DNA from: Umezawaea tangerina
Lineage (GTDB): Bacteria > Actinomycetota > Actinomycetes > Mycobacteriales > Pseudonocardiaceae
Direction: 5' to 3'
Assembly (NCBI RefSeq): GCF_003002815.1
Contig: NZ_PVTF01000017.1
Location: 1-64,000 of the forward strand
DNA: 64,000 nt
Both the position numbers and the translations under genes were made by a program. Within the stretch, counting starts at the first letter, position 1. Each line of letters starts with the position of its first letter. A model generated the notes under the pieces. The model was not told where the DNA came from. It did not search any database and saw only the letters and a list, made by a program, of their open reading frames with translations. Below are positions 16,508-25,421 of the stretch, in pieces.

Positions 16508-17230
16508 GCGGTAGTGCGTGGTGAGCACGTCGTCCGCGTAGAGGTGGAACGCCAGGCCGACCGGGGCGTCGGACCTGGTGACGTCGCCGTCGTGCTCCCA
16601 GGGCAGCAGGGTCGTGTTCTTCACGCCCGGCGCGGCCCGCAGCGGCAGGCCCGCGAACGTGGACGCCGCGCCCGTGTGGGCGTGCCCGCAGAACACACCC
16701 GCGACGCGGGGGTGCCGGGCCAGCACGCGTTCCAGGTCGTCCGGGTTCCCCAGCCGCATGGCGTCCAGCTCGGGGATGCCCAGCGCGACCGGCGGGTGGT
16801 GCAGCGCCACGAACGCCGGTCCGTCCGATCGGGACAGTGCGGAGTCCAGCCAGGCCAGGGTTTCCGGGGCGAGCTCGCCCTCCGGCCTGCCGGGGACGAC
16901 GGAGTCCAGCAGCAGGACCGACGCGCCCGCCACCTCGACGGCCTGGTTCGCCGGACCGGTGCCGTCGATCCCGAGCAGGGTCCGCCGGAACGCCCCGCGC
17001 TCGTCGTGGTTGCCGGGGCAGAACAGCACCGGCACCTCCAGCGGCGCCACGACCGCGCGGACGGTCCCGTAGTCGACCGGCCGCCCCTGCTCCGTCAGGT
17101 CACCGGTGACCAGCACCGCGTCGACCCGCCCCGGCAGGGCCGCGAGGTAGTCGACGACCTGCCGCGCCCGCGCCTCGTTGCGCCCGCTGCCGTCGATGTG
17201 GATGTCGCTGAGGTGCGCCAGCGTGATCAC
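16499..17230 (-). CDS. calcineurin-like class III cyclic-nucleotide phosphodiesterase (CpdA-like)
   Basis: The 243-residue metallophosphoesterase has every metal motif in order: LSDIHID (D-x-H), VTGDLTEQG (GD), CPGNHDE (GNH[DE]), LHHPP (H) and GHAHTG (GHxH). Size and order match class III cAMP phosphodiesterases such as CpdA. It should hydrolyse 3',5'-cAMP or other phosphodiesters in the cytoplasm. It is convergent with the TMEM175-like gene. Confidence 0.85.
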   Translation of the reverse strand: MITLAHLSDIHIDGSGRNEARARQVVDYLAALPGRVDAVLVTGDLTEQGRPVDYGTVRAVVAPLEVPVLFCPGNHDERGAFRRTLLGIDGTGPANQAVEVAGASVLLLDSVVPGRPEGELAPETLAWLDSALSRSDGPAFVALHHPPVALGIPELDAMRLGNPDDLERVLARHPRVAGVFCGHAHTGAASTFAGLPLRAAPGVKNTTLLPWEHDGDVTRSDAPVGLAFHLYADDVLTTHYRSL

Positions 17231-17312
17231 GGTGGGTCTCCCGTCGAGGCCGATACCGGAAGCCTAGTGCGGTGACCGGGACCCCGCCGTCCAACCGGTC
17301 CTCCGTCACGCC

Positions 17313-17819
17313 CTAGGGCTCCGCGATCCGCCGGGTCTCGTGCGGTGGCCACTCGCCACCGGGGTCGAGCCGTTCCAGCACCTGGGCGGAGATCGCGGCC
17401 AGCTGCTCCTGCTGCTCGGGCGTCAGCGCGTCGAACACCAGGTGCCGCACCGTGTCCACGTGGCCGGGCGCGACCTCGACCAGCAGCGCGAACCCGGCGT
17501 CGGTGAGGGTGGCCCTGGTGATCCGCCGGTTGTCGACGCTCGTGGACCGGCTGACCCAGCCCTTGCCCTCCAGCCTGGTGACCACGTGCGACATCCGGGA
17601 CAGCGACGCGTTGGTCAGCGAGGCCAGCCTGCTCATCGGCAGCGAGCGCTCCGCGGTCTCGGAGAGGACACTGAGGACCAGGTACTCGAAGTGGCTGAAC
17701 CCCGCCTTGGCGCGCATGTCGGCGTCCAGCGCGTACGGCAGCTTGATGAGCACGCCGCTGAAGGCTATCCAGGCGTTCTGCTGGGCAGCCGTGAGCCAGC
17801 GGGGCGGTTCGGCGGTCAC
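17313..17819 (-). CDS. MarR-family regulator (probably leaderless)
   Basis: From the GTG at 17819 the protein has 168 residues. It carries the MarR winged helix: SHFEYLVLSVLSETAERSLPMSRLA, NASLSRMSHVVTRLEGKGWV, and the wing STSVDNRRITRATLTDAGF. TATTCT lies seven bases before the GTG, and TTGA-AGCG-TCAA (17841-17852) lies just upstream, a candidate operator. A longer reading to 17909 is possible. It is divergent from the aldo/keto reductase gene, its likely target. Confidence 0.82.
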   Translation of the reverse strand: MTAEPPRWLTAAQQNAWIAFSGVLIKLPYALDADMRAKAGFSHFEYLVLSVLSETAERSLPMSRLASLTNASLSRMSHVVTRLEGKGWVSRSTSVDNRRITRATLTDAGFALLVEVAPGHVDTVRHLVFDALTPEQQEQLAAISAQVLERLDPGGEWPPHETRRIAEP

Positions 17820-17840
17820 GACCGCCAGAATACCCCACAG

Positions 17841-17852
17841 TTGAAGCGTCAA
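17841..17852. promoter_or_regulatory. candidate MarR operator
   Basis: TTGA-AGCG-TCAA forms a short inverted repeat, and flanking bases extend the match to AGTTGA/TCAAGT with one mismatch. It lies 22 bases upstream of the MarR GTG in the divergent region with the aldo/keto reductase gene. Confidence 0.4.
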
Positions 17853-18003
17853 GTTGTTCCGCTGCCGTGGGACTCCGCGGTCAGCCCCGCTGCCGCCGGC
17901 GCGATGCACGCGGTCGGGCTGCTCGGTACAAAGGTGCTACCCGCCGTGCGCCCGGCACTCGCCTGAGCGCGGTCGCGGCGGGACGACCGACTGGAGGCAC
18001 GTG

Positions 18004-18981
18004 ATGGAACAGCTGCGCTTGGGCGGATCCGGCCTGGCGGTGTCGCGGATCGTCCTCGGCTGCATGGGCTACGGCGACCCGGCGCGGGGCACGCACCCGT
18101 GGTCGTTGGGGATCGACGACGCCCGACCGCTGGTCAAGCAGGCGCTGGACGCGGGCGTCACGACGTTCGACACCGCCAACTCGTACTCGATCGGCTCCAG
18201 CGAGGAGATCGTCGGGAAGCTGCTCGGCGAGCTGGCCGACCGGTCCGACGTGGTCATCGCGACCAAGGTCTACGGGCGCATGGCGGAGGGGCCCAACGGG
18301 GCGGGCCTGTCGCGCGGCGCGATCATGACCCAGGTCGACGCGAGCCTGCGCAGGCTCGGCACCGACTACATCGACCTGTACCAGATCCACCGCTACGACC
18401 CGAAGACGCCGATCACCGAGACCATGGAGGCCCTGCACGACCTCGTGCGCGCGGGCAAGGTCCGCTACCTCGGCGCGTCCTCGATGTGGACGTGGCAGTT
18501 CGCGCAGATGCAGCACGCGGCCGACCTCAACGGGTGGACCAGGTTCGTGGCGATGCAGGACCAGTACAACCTGATCATGCGCGAGGAGGAGCGGGAGATG
18601 CACCCGTACTGCCTCGACGAGGGGGTCGGCGTCCTGCCGTGGAGCCCGCTGGCCCGCGGCAGGCTGACGCGGGACTGGGGCGCCACCACCGAGCGCAGCG
18701 AGACCGACGCGTTCGGCGGCACGCTGTACAAGCAGACCGAGGAGACCGACCGCAAGGTCGTCGACGCCGTCGCCGCGGTCGCCGCCGAACGCGGCGTCCC
18801 CCGTGCCCGGGTGGCGCTGGCGTGGATGCTGCACAAGCCCGCCGTCACGGCCCCGATCGTCGGTGTCACCAAGCCGCACCACCTGACCGACGCCGTGGCG
18901 TCGGTCGACCTGGAGCTGTCCGACGACGAGATCCGCCTGCTGGAGGAGCACTACGTCCCGCACGCCGCCGAGGCGTTCTGA
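18004..18981 (+). CDS. aldo/keto reductase (YajO/Kv-beta-like)
   Basis: The 325-residue AKR starts MEQLRLGGSGLAVSRIVLGCMGYG. It has the catalytic tetrad (D in FDTANSYS with Tyr, K in VIATKVYG, H in YQIHRYD) and the cofactor-binding end VGVTKPHHL. It should reduce aldehydes or ketones with NADPH; the closest family is AKR12/14-like reductases. GGAGG lies six bases before the ATG at 18004. The divergent MarR gene may control it. Confidence 0.88.
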   Translation: MEQLRLGGSGLAVSRIVLGCMGYGDPARGTHPWSLGIDDARPLVKQALDAGVTTFDTANSYSIGSSEEIVGKLLGELADRSDVVIATKVYGRMAEGPNGAGLSRGAIMTQVDASLRRLGTDYIDLYQIHRYDPKTPITETMEALHDLVRAGKVRYLGASSMWTWQFAQMQHAADLNGWTRFVAMQDQYNLIMREEEREMHPYCLDEGVGVLPWSPLARGRLTRDWGATTERSETDAFGGTLYKQTEETDRKVVDAVAAVAAERGVPRARVALAWMLHKPAVTAPIVGVTKPHHLTDAVASVDLELSDDEIRLLEEHYVPHAAEAF

Positions 18982-18988
18982 CCCGACC

Positions 18989-19022
18989 GGCTCGCGGTGG
19001 ACCGTGCGGCCCACCGCGAGCC
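18989..19022. terminator. bidirectional hairpin between convergent genes
   Basis: GGCTCGCGGTGG (18989-19000) pairs perfectly with CCACCGCGAGCC (19011-19022) around a 10-base loop. It lies between the stops of the aldo/keto reductase and the FG-GAP protein gene. Confidence 0.75.
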
Positions 19023-19026
19023 GCGG

Positions 19027-20433
19027 TCAGCGTCCGAGCGCCCAGCCGAACCGGGCGAGCGAGCCGCTGCGCCCGAACGAGGCCGAGGTCAGCACGCCCG
19101 CGCCCGACGAGCCCGCGCCGGGCACGACGGTGACCGAGCCGTCCCCGTAGTACGGCCAGCCGGGGGCGGGGTTCTCGCCGATCGCGGTGGCGGCGAGGTC
19201 CGCGTGCCCGTCGCCGTCGTAGTCGCCGAACAGCAGCATCCAGCCGAACGCGTCCTTGGCGTGCGCGGTTCCGGGCACGCCGTCCACGCCGCGGGTGAGC
19301 CACCGCCCGTCGGCGAACCCGTCCGCGCCGCCGGCCAGCACGGTCACCGCGCCCGCGGCCGACAGCGCGCCGACGGTCTCCTGCTGCGCGCCGATGGCCA
19401 ACTCCGGGTACCCGTCGCCGGTGGTGTCGCCGATCGCGACCGACGAACCGAACTGGTCGTACTCCTCGGCCGCGTCCGGCACGCCGGGGGAGTCCTGCCC
19501 GATGAGCGCGCCCGGCGCGTCCCCGAGCCCGTCGGCCGTGCCGTACCAGACGGCGACCTCACCGCCGAGCGGTTGCCCGAACTGCTCCTGCGGCCTGCCG
19601 ACGACGAGGTCCGCGAAGCCGTCGGCGTCCAGGTCGCCGACCGCGAGGTCCGCGCCGCCGTCGTAGGTGCGGACCACGCGGTCCGCGGTGGCCAGACCGG
19701 CGGGCGAACCGGGGAAGTAGGCGTAGGAGTAGGACCCGCCGACCTGGGTGAACAGCGCGACGAGGTCGTCGTCCCCGTCGTGGTCGACATCTCCCGCGGC
19801 GAGCGCGGACAGTCCGTAGGCGCTGTCGTCCGCGGTGGGCACGAGGGTGGTCGCGCCCTCGGCGACGGTGAACCGGCGGATCCGGCCGAAGTTGTTCGGG
19901 GTCTCGGTCGCGACGAGCTCCGGCCTCCCGTCGCCGTCCAGGTCCGCCGCGGTCAGCGCGGTGCCGAGGTGCCAGGTCCCGGTGACGGCGGTCGCGTCGC
20001 CCAGGCCGTCGACACCGCCGAAGAACACGGTGACCGAGCCGCCGACCCCGTCGGCGGGCGCGCCCACGGCCAGGTCGTCGAAGCCGTCGCCGTTGAAGTC
20101 CGCGGCGCTGAGCGCGGTGCCGAACCTGGCCGACGCGGTCGCCTCGCCCGGCACGTCGGCGTCGGCCTGGCTCAGCACGTCGCGGTCCTGCGACAGGCCG
20201 TCCGCCGAGCCGAACGCGACCGCCACGAGCCCCGCCGCCGCGACCCCCGCGACGGTGCTGCCCGGCGCGCCGACGGCGAGGTCGTCGTAGCCGTCGCCGT
20301 TGAAGTCGGACGTGCCGCCGCCGTTGGAGTCGGACGTGCCGCCGCCCACCCGTGGCGCGGCGGTCGCCGGACCCGGTCCCCCGGCGGCCAGCGCCAGGGC
20401 AGCGGACAGCACGAGCACAGTCGTCTTGCGCAC
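19027..20433 (-). CDS. secreted FG-GAP (integrin-alpha-like) repeat protein
   Basis: The 468-residue protein has a signal peptide (VRKTTVLVLSAALALAAGG, ending near ATAAP). A short Gly/Ser repeat (GGGTSDSN / GGGTSDFN) leads into about seven FG-GAP blades of the form D-F-N-G-D-G-Y-D-D-L-A-V-G-A-P, each with the Ca-binding Asp/Asn loop. It should fold as a calcium-binding beta-propeller on the outside of the cell; ligand and role are unknown. I chose the GTG at 20433 because it immediately precedes the signal peptide, with a GGGGGG stretch upstream. It is downstream of the NarL-type regulator gene on the same strand. Confidence 0.85.
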   Translation of the reverse strand: MRKTTVLVLSAALALAAGGPGPATAAPRVGGGTSDSNGGGTSDFNGDGYDDLAVGAPGSTVAGVAAAGLVAVAFGSADGLSQDRDVLSQADADVPGEATASARFGTALSAADFNGDGFDDLAVGAPADGVGGSVTVFFGGVDGLGDATAVTGTWHLGTALTAADLDGDGRPELVATETPNNFGRIRRFTVAEGATTLVPTADDSAYGLSALAAGDVDHDGDDDLVALFTQVGGSYSYAYFPGSPAGLATADRVVRTYDGGADLAVGDLDADGFADLVVGRPQEQFGQPLGGEVAVWYGTADGLGDAPGALIGQDSPGVPDAAEEYDQFGSSVAIGDTTGDGYPELAIGAQQETVGALSAAGAVTVLAGGADGFADGRWLTRGVDGVPGTAHAKDAFGWMLLFGDYDGDGHADLAATAIGENPAPGWPYYGDGSVTVVPGAGSSGAGVLTSASFGRSGSLARFGWALGR

Positions 20434-20521
20434 GATGGAGATCCCCCCGTTGTGGAGCCAGCCCCCCCGGCTCCTGGTCGCAGTCAACCCGGTCGGGCGG
20501 CCCGGTGACAAGGGAGATCCT

Positions 20522-21190
20522 TCAGTCCAGCCAGCCCGCGTCGTGCACCAGCAGCGCGATCTGCACCCGGTTGTTGAGGTCCAGCTTGGTCAGCGCGCTG
20601 GACACGTGCGTCTTCACCGTGGGCACGCTGATGTGCAGCCGTCCGGCGATCTCCGCGTTCGACCGGCCGTGCCCGACCTCCAGCGCGACACCGCGTTCGC
20701 GCGCGTTCAACGCCGCCAGCCGCCGCACGGCCACGGCCTTGCGCTCGTCGGTGCCGGTGTCGGTGACGCGGGCGATCAGCCGCCGGGTCACCGCGGGCGA
20801 GAGCACCGGCAGCCCCTTGGCGACCTGGCGCACCGCGTCGACGATCTCCCACGGCGGCGTGTCCTTCAGCAGGAACCCGGCCGCACCCGCGCGCAGCGCC
20901 CGCAGCACGTGCCGGTCGGCGTCGAACGTGGTCAGCACCAGCACCTCGGGCGCCCCCGGTCGGGAGCGCAGGGCCTCGGTGGCGGCGAGCCCGTCCATCA
21001 CGGGCATCCGGATGTCCATCAGCACCACGTCCGGCGCGTGCCGCTCGACCATCGCCCGCACCGCCGTGCCGTCACCGGCCTCGCCGACCACCCGGATGTC
21101 GGGTGCCCCGCCCAGCATCATCGCCAGCCCCGCCCGCACCAGCGGGTCGTCGTCGACGATGAGCACGCCCACCACACCCGGTTCGCTCAC
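20522..21190 (-). CDS. NarL/LuxR-type response regulator
   Basis: The 222-residue protein has a receiver domain (VLIVDDDPLVRAG, phospho-acceptor Asp in VVLMDIRMPVMDG, Lys in LLKDTPP) and a C-terminal LuxR HTH (SNAEIAGRLHISVPTVKTHVSSAL). The GTG at 21190 overlaps the kinase stop as GTGA, so the pair is translationally coupled; a GTG at 21199 is an alternative. It works with the histidine kinase encoded directly upstream. Targets are unknown, though the FG-GAP gene lies just downstream. Confidence 0.9.
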   Translation of the reverse strand: MSEPGVVGVLIVDDDPLVRAGLAMMLGGAPDIRVVGEAGDGTAVRAMVERHAPDVVLMDIRMPVMDGLAATEALRSRPGAPEVLVLTTFDADRHVLRALRAGAAGFLLKDTPPWEIVDAVRQVAKGLPVLSPAVTRRLIARVTDTGTDERKAVAVRRLAALNARERGVALEVGHGRSNAEIAGRLHISVPTVKTHVSSALTKLDLNNRVQIALLVHDAGWLD

Positions 21191-22332
21191 GGCGGCCACG
21201 GTAGCCAGGCCGCCACCCGCCAGCCACCGCCGGCCGTCCGCCCGTGCTCCAGCGCTCCGCCGACGACCGCCACCCGTTCGGCCAGACCGGGCAGACCGCG
21301 CCCCTGCCCCGACGGCGGCTCCGGCACCGCGGTCGGCGGGCTGTTGACCACCTCCACCGACAGCCCGTCACCGGGCGCCCCGGACACCCGCACGTCCACT
21401 TCGGACCCCGGGGAGTGCCTGCGGGCGTTGGTCATGCTCTCCTGCACGATCCGGTACACCGTGCGGCCCGCGGTGTCCGGCACGTCCCCGTCGACGTCGT
21501 CGCGCAGCACCACCCGCATGCCGGGGTGGTCCGACTCGGCCACCAGCAGCGGCAGGTCCGCGAACCGCGGCTGCGGCAGCTCGCCGACCGGGGCGCGCAG
21601 CACGCCGATCACCTCCCGCAGGTCCTGCAACGCCCGGTGGGAGTTCTCCCGGATCACCCTGGCCGCGCGGGCGATGTCCTCGGTCGGCGCGTCCGGCCGG
21701 TACTCCAACGCGCCCGCGTGCACGCTCAGCAGCGACAACCGGTGGCCGAGCACGTCGTGGATCTCCCGCGCGATGTCCTCGCGCACCCGGTGCTGCACCT
21801 GCTCGGCGCGCAGGTGCGCCTCGGTCTCGGCCCGCACGGCGCGGTCGCGCAGCGACAGGATCAGCTGCCGCCGGTGGTGCACGACGAGCCCCCAGGCGAC
21901 CGCGGCCCCCTGCAGCGCCACGCTGAAGACGATGAGCACCTCGTTGGGGATGTCCGGCTCGGGCCGCAGGATCACGGCCACCGCCGAGGCGGCGGGGGAG
22001 AGCGCGAACACGACCATCGTGGTGCGCGGCGGCAGGTGCACCGCGACGGTGAACAGCGCGACCAGCAACGCGAACGAGCTCAGCTCGGAGAACGTGGAGA
22101 ACGCGATCTGCAGCAGCGCCAACGGGATCGGCCACCGGCGGCGCACCCACAGCCCGGCGCTGCCCACCGCCCAGGCGACCAGGTCGGCGTCGAACAGCCA
22201 CGCCGGTGACGGCATCCCCCAGGACGTGACGCGCCCCGCCGCCATCACCGCGCCGAACAGCAGGGAACCCAGGAACAGCGCGGTGTCCACCACCCAGTCC
22301 CGCGTTCCGCGCCGGTGCGCCGCTGACCCCAT
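21187..22332 (-). CDS. sensor histidine kinase, HisKA_3/NarX type
   Basis: The 381-residue protein has about five N-terminal membrane segments. The dimerisation/phospho-acceptor helix is REDIAREIHDVLGHRLSLLSVHAG, with the His after REI. The HATPase ends in the short G-box SGQGRGLPGLAERV. It autophosphorylates and passes phosphate to the coupled response regulator. No extracellular domain is evident, so it probably senses a membrane-associated cue. The ATG at 22332 is chosen for the first membrane segments. Confidence 0.88.
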   Translation of the reverse strand: MGSAAHRRGTRDWVVDTALFLGSLLFGAVMAAGRVTSWGMPSPAWLFDADLVAWAVGSAGLWVRRRWPIPLALLQIAFSTFSELSSFALLVALFTVAVHLPPRTTMVVFALSPAASAVAVILRPEPDIPNEVLIVFSVALQGAAVAWGLVVHHRRQLILSLRDRAVRAETEAHLRAEQVQHRVREDIAREIHDVLGHRLSLLSVHAGALEYRPDAPTEDIARAARVIRENSHRALQDLREVIGVLRAPVGELPQPRFADLPLLVAESDHPGMRVVLRDDVDGDVPDTAGRTVYRIVQESMTNARRHSPGSEVDVRVSGAPGDGLSVEVVNSPPTAVPEPPSGQGRGLPGLAERVAVVGGALEHGRTAGGGWRVAAWLPWPP

Positions 22333-22467
22333 GGGCCGAACGTACCCAGCGGGCGGGCGGAACTCCCGTGATCGATACCTAAGTCCCGGCGTTCGGGTAC
22401 TTGAGGACGACCGGCCGCATCCGGAGGGTCGATCCGCGCCCGCGCGGACCGCCGTTAGCGTCGGGAC

Positions 22468-22707
22468 ATGCGCAAAGCCGTCGAGCTGGTCGGGCTGTTC
22501 CTCGTCGCGGAAGGCGTCAGCGGCACGATCGACCACCTGGCGGTCCAGCCGTTCTTCTCGTTCCTGCTGAACTTCGTCAACCGGGTGGTCATCCCGAGGA
22601 TCGACCTCCTGGCGGGCCACGAGCTCGTGGCCAACCTCGCCGTGGCCGTCCTCGGCGCCGTGCTGGTCCTCGCGGCTAACGCGGGGTCGTCGTCGGAGCG
22701 AACCTGA
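22468..22707 (+). CDS. small membrane protein of unknown function
   Basis: The 79-residue protein has two hydrophobic helices (ELVGLFLVAEGVSG and NLAVAVLGAVLVLAANA) joined by a loop with HLAVQPFFSFLLNFVNRVV. It lies divergent from the histidine kinase gene and ends one base from the convergent GGDEF-EAL gene. TAGCGT (22456-22461) six bases before the ATG suggests a leaderless transcript. I recognise no family. Confidence 0.6.
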   Translation: MRKAVELVGLFLVAEGVSGTIDHLAVQPFFSFLLNFVNRVVIPRIDLLAGHELVANLAVAVLGAVLVLAANAGSSSERT

Positions 22708-22708
22708 G

Positions 22709-24808
22709 CTACAGCTTGGTGAACTCCCCCTGCACGAGGTCGGCGCCCAGGTCGCGCCACCACCCGGCCTGCCCCTCGGTGTCGACGCCGTCGACGATCA
22801 CGGTCGTGCCCGCGCCGTGCACGATCCGGAGCACCTCCTTGAGCGCCAACGTGACCAGCGAGTCCTCCCGGACGTCCTGGGCCTGCCTGCGCACCATCCA
22901 GCGGGCGATCCGCACCGCCCGCACCGGTAAGTCCTCCAGGTGCGCGAGGTCGCCCGCGGTCGTGCTGAAGTCGAGGATCTCCGTCGCCACGCCGGCACCC
23001 GCCAGCAGCCGCAGGTTCTCCGCCGCCTCACCGCCCTCCTGGGCCAGCGCGGACGCCGGCATCCCCAGCCACAGCCGGTCCGCGGGCAGGCCGGTGTCGT
23101 CCAGGACGGTCAGCACCCGGCCGAGCAGGTCGGGGTCCGACGACTGGTTCGGCGTGAGCCCGACGTGCAGCGGCTGGTCGTCGTCCAGCTCCTCGCGCCG
23201 GGCGCTCGCCTGCGCGCAGGCGGACCCGAGCAGCCAGCTGCCCAGCTGCAGGATCAGCCCGGTCTGCTCGGCCAGCTCCGCGCACCGCGCGTGCGGCAGC
23301 CTGCCGCGGTAGGGGTGCCGCCACGACAGCAGCGCGTCCAGCCCGACGACCTCGCCGCCGTCCAACCGCACCAGCGGCCGGTGCTCGACGGTCAGCTCGC
23401 CGTTCTCCCACGCGCCGGGCAGCGACACGGCGAGGCTGAACATCTCCCGGTCGCGGGCGTCCTGGTAGGGGTCGAACAGCGCCCACTGCGTGCGCCCGTT
23501 GCGCTTCGCCCTGGCCAGCGACATCTCCGCGGCCTCGAGCAGGCTCGCCGCGTCCAGCCCGGCGGGCGGCCGGTCCACCACGCCGATGCTCGCGGGCGAG
23601 GCGACCGCGTGGCCGTCCACGTAGATCGGCTCGGACAGCTCCTCGTTGATCCGGCGCACCGTGCTCACCGCGTCCGGCGTGGTCGGCGAGTTCTCGACCA
23701 GGATGGCGAACTCGTCCGCGCTGAACCGGGCCACCATCGCCTTCTCGTCGGTGAACAGCGACTCCAGCCGGTGCGCGACGCTGTCCAGCAGCAGGTCGCC
23801 GACCCGGCGGCCGAGGCCGTGCGTGATCAGCGAGAACGCGTCCAGGTCCAGGTGGTAGAGGGTGATCCCGGTCGACGGCGCGGCGTGCCGCACGATCCGC
23901 TCCAGGCTGGTGGTGAAGTACTGCCGGTTCGGCAGCCGGGTGAGCATGTCGTGCAGCGCCTGGTGGTTGAGCTGGCCGTGCAGCAGGTTCAGCTCGGTCC
24001 GGTCCTCGACCACGACGACCAGCCGACCGCCCGGCGTCGGCGCCGTCATGGTGATCGCGGCCCACGCGCTGTCGCCGTCCTTGCGCACCAGGCGCTGCTC
24101 GCTGTGCACCCGCCGCTCGGTGCCCGCGACGACCTTCGCGAACCCGTCGCGCAGCGACGCCGACTCCTCCGGGCGCACCAGGTCGAACAGCGCCAGCCCG
24201 GCCAGGTCCCCCTCGGCGTACCCCAGGATGTCGGCCAGCCTCTCGTTGGCGCGCAGGAAGGTCCCGTCCCGGTCGGTCAGCACGATCCCGTTCGCCGAGC
24301 CCGCCAGCACGTCGTCGAACTCCGCCTCCACGGCCCGCAGCCGCCCCAGCGTGTCGTTCAACGACTTGAGCAACGCCTGGCTCATGCTCTCCTGCTGCTC
24401 CAACGTGACGATCCGCACCTGCTCGGTGTAGCCCGCCGCCAGCGCCCCGAGCAGCAGCACCACCCGCTCCGCGACCCTCGTCCCACCCGGCAGCTCCGGC
24501 AGCGCGGGCAGCCCGCGCCCCAGCACCTCCATCGTCACCTGCAGGCTCTCCGGCCCCGTGCACCCCCACCGCACCAGGTCGCCGCCGTCGACGTGCGCCC
24601 TTCCGGTGGAGAACGGATCGCGCCCCAACGCCTCCACCAGCCGGTCCAGCACACCCGTCAGCCGGAGTTCGAACTCGGCCGACTCGAGTGGAATGTAGGC
24701 CGAGGTACCCAGCGAATTCGCCCAGGTGCGCACCAGTTTGAGCCGTGGGGCCGACCGGGTGACCGGAAGCACCTCGGGTAATGGCGACTCCGGTAGCGGG
24801 GCCGTCAC
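22709..24808 (-). CDS. PAS-GGDEF-EAL protein with degenerate catalytic sites
   Basis: The 699-residue cytoplasmic protein has a roughly 150-residue N-terminal helical region, a PAS domain (FDDVLAGSANGIVLTDRDG, then NERLADILGY), a GGDEF domain and an EAL domain. Both output domains look inactive. The GGDEF signature is FSADEF. In the EAL domain the first Glu is Asp (GLDALLSWRHP), the Asn site reads LTPNQSS, the ExxxE site reads GMPASAL, DDFGTG is LDFSTTAG, and EGVET is DGVDT. It is probably a c-di-GMP or protein-binding regulator rather than an enzyme. No clear ribosome site precedes the GTG at 24808. Confidence 0.85.
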   Translation of the reverse strand: MTAPLPESPLPEVLPVTRSAPRLKLVRTWANSLGTSAYIPLESAEFELRLTGVLDRLVEALGRDPFSTGRAHVDGGDLVRWGCTGPESLQVTMEVLGRGLPALPELPGGTRVAERVVLLLGALAAGYTEQVRIVTLEQQESMSQALLKSLNDTLGRLRAVEAEFDDVLAGSANGIVLTDRDGTFLRANERLADILGYAEGDLAGLALFDLVRPEESASLRDGFAKVVAGTERRVHSEQRLVRKDGDSAWAAITMTAPTPGGRLVVVVEDRTELNLLHGQLNHQALHDMLTRLPNRQYFTTSLERIVRHAAPSTGITLYHLDLDAFSLITHGLGRRVGDLLLDSVAHRLESLFTDEKAMVARFSADEFAILVENSPTTPDAVSTVRRINEELSEPIYVDGHAVASPASIGVVDRPPAGLDAASLLEAAEMSLARAKRNGRTQWALFDPYQDARDREMFSLAVSLPGAWENGELTVEHRPLVRLDGGEVVGLDALLSWRHPYRGRLPHARCAELAEQTGLILQLGSWLLGSACAQASARREELDDDQPLHVGLTPNQSSDPDLLGRVLTVLDDTGLPADRLWLGMPASALAQEGGEAAENLRLLAGAGVATEILDFSTTAGDLAHLEDLPVRAVRIARWMVRRQAQDVREDSLVTLALKEVLRIVHGAGTTVIVDGVDTEGQAGWWRDLGADLVQGEFTKL

Positions 24809-25421
24809 CAGGGCACACCGCGGCGGACGACGTCGCTATGCATGGCGAGCGGAGGGAAAAGTGATTCCAAGGTGCACCTCGGTGTTCATACCCGTGCCGA
24901 GCAAAAGGTACCCGCGTACCGGGTTCCTGGCCAATAGCGATGTGCTCCGCCGCAGGTGGGGACCGGTTTCGGGAGTTGTGGACGCGGTGTGGCTATTCCG
25001 CTCCCGAATCGGTTCACCGCAGGTGGGGACGGCGTGACCGATAGCGGACGTGTTCTTTCAACGAGAGCGGGCGACTCCATGTTCATGATTCGCCGGAGGT
25101 GTGGTCGTGTTGTGCGAAACGATGTTACATAACGGTGTCCGAGATGCGCACGACAAGGGCGTCCGACGAATCGCACGTTGCGCCAACTCCGGTGATTTCG
25201 GTCCGATCGCGAAGGCTGCATGGTACAACCGGGCCAATCACGAAATCGATGGGGTGCTGTTCCGCAATTCGGCGTTATCTCGCCGAATCGGGCCGGGAAG
25301 GCCGTGACCAGCGGATTTGGTCACGGGTGTGGTCAGTTGAGGGCGTCGAGCACCCGCATCCCGAGGGCGACCGGCCTTCCGACCCTTTCCGCCCTGGGAC
25401 AATCAACCATCGGGAATTCCT
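24809..25421. other. 613-bp region without a convincing gene
   Basis: No reading frame here has plausible actinomycete codon use. The stretch is somewhat AT-richer than its flanks. It contains a 14-bp direct repeat CCGCAGGTGGGGAC (24950-24963 and 25017-25030). Between the copies are oppositely oriented TTTCGGGAG and CTCCCGAAT. These could be regulator sites for the GGDEF-EAL gene, whose promoter must lie here. I see nothing else. Confidence 0.5.
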
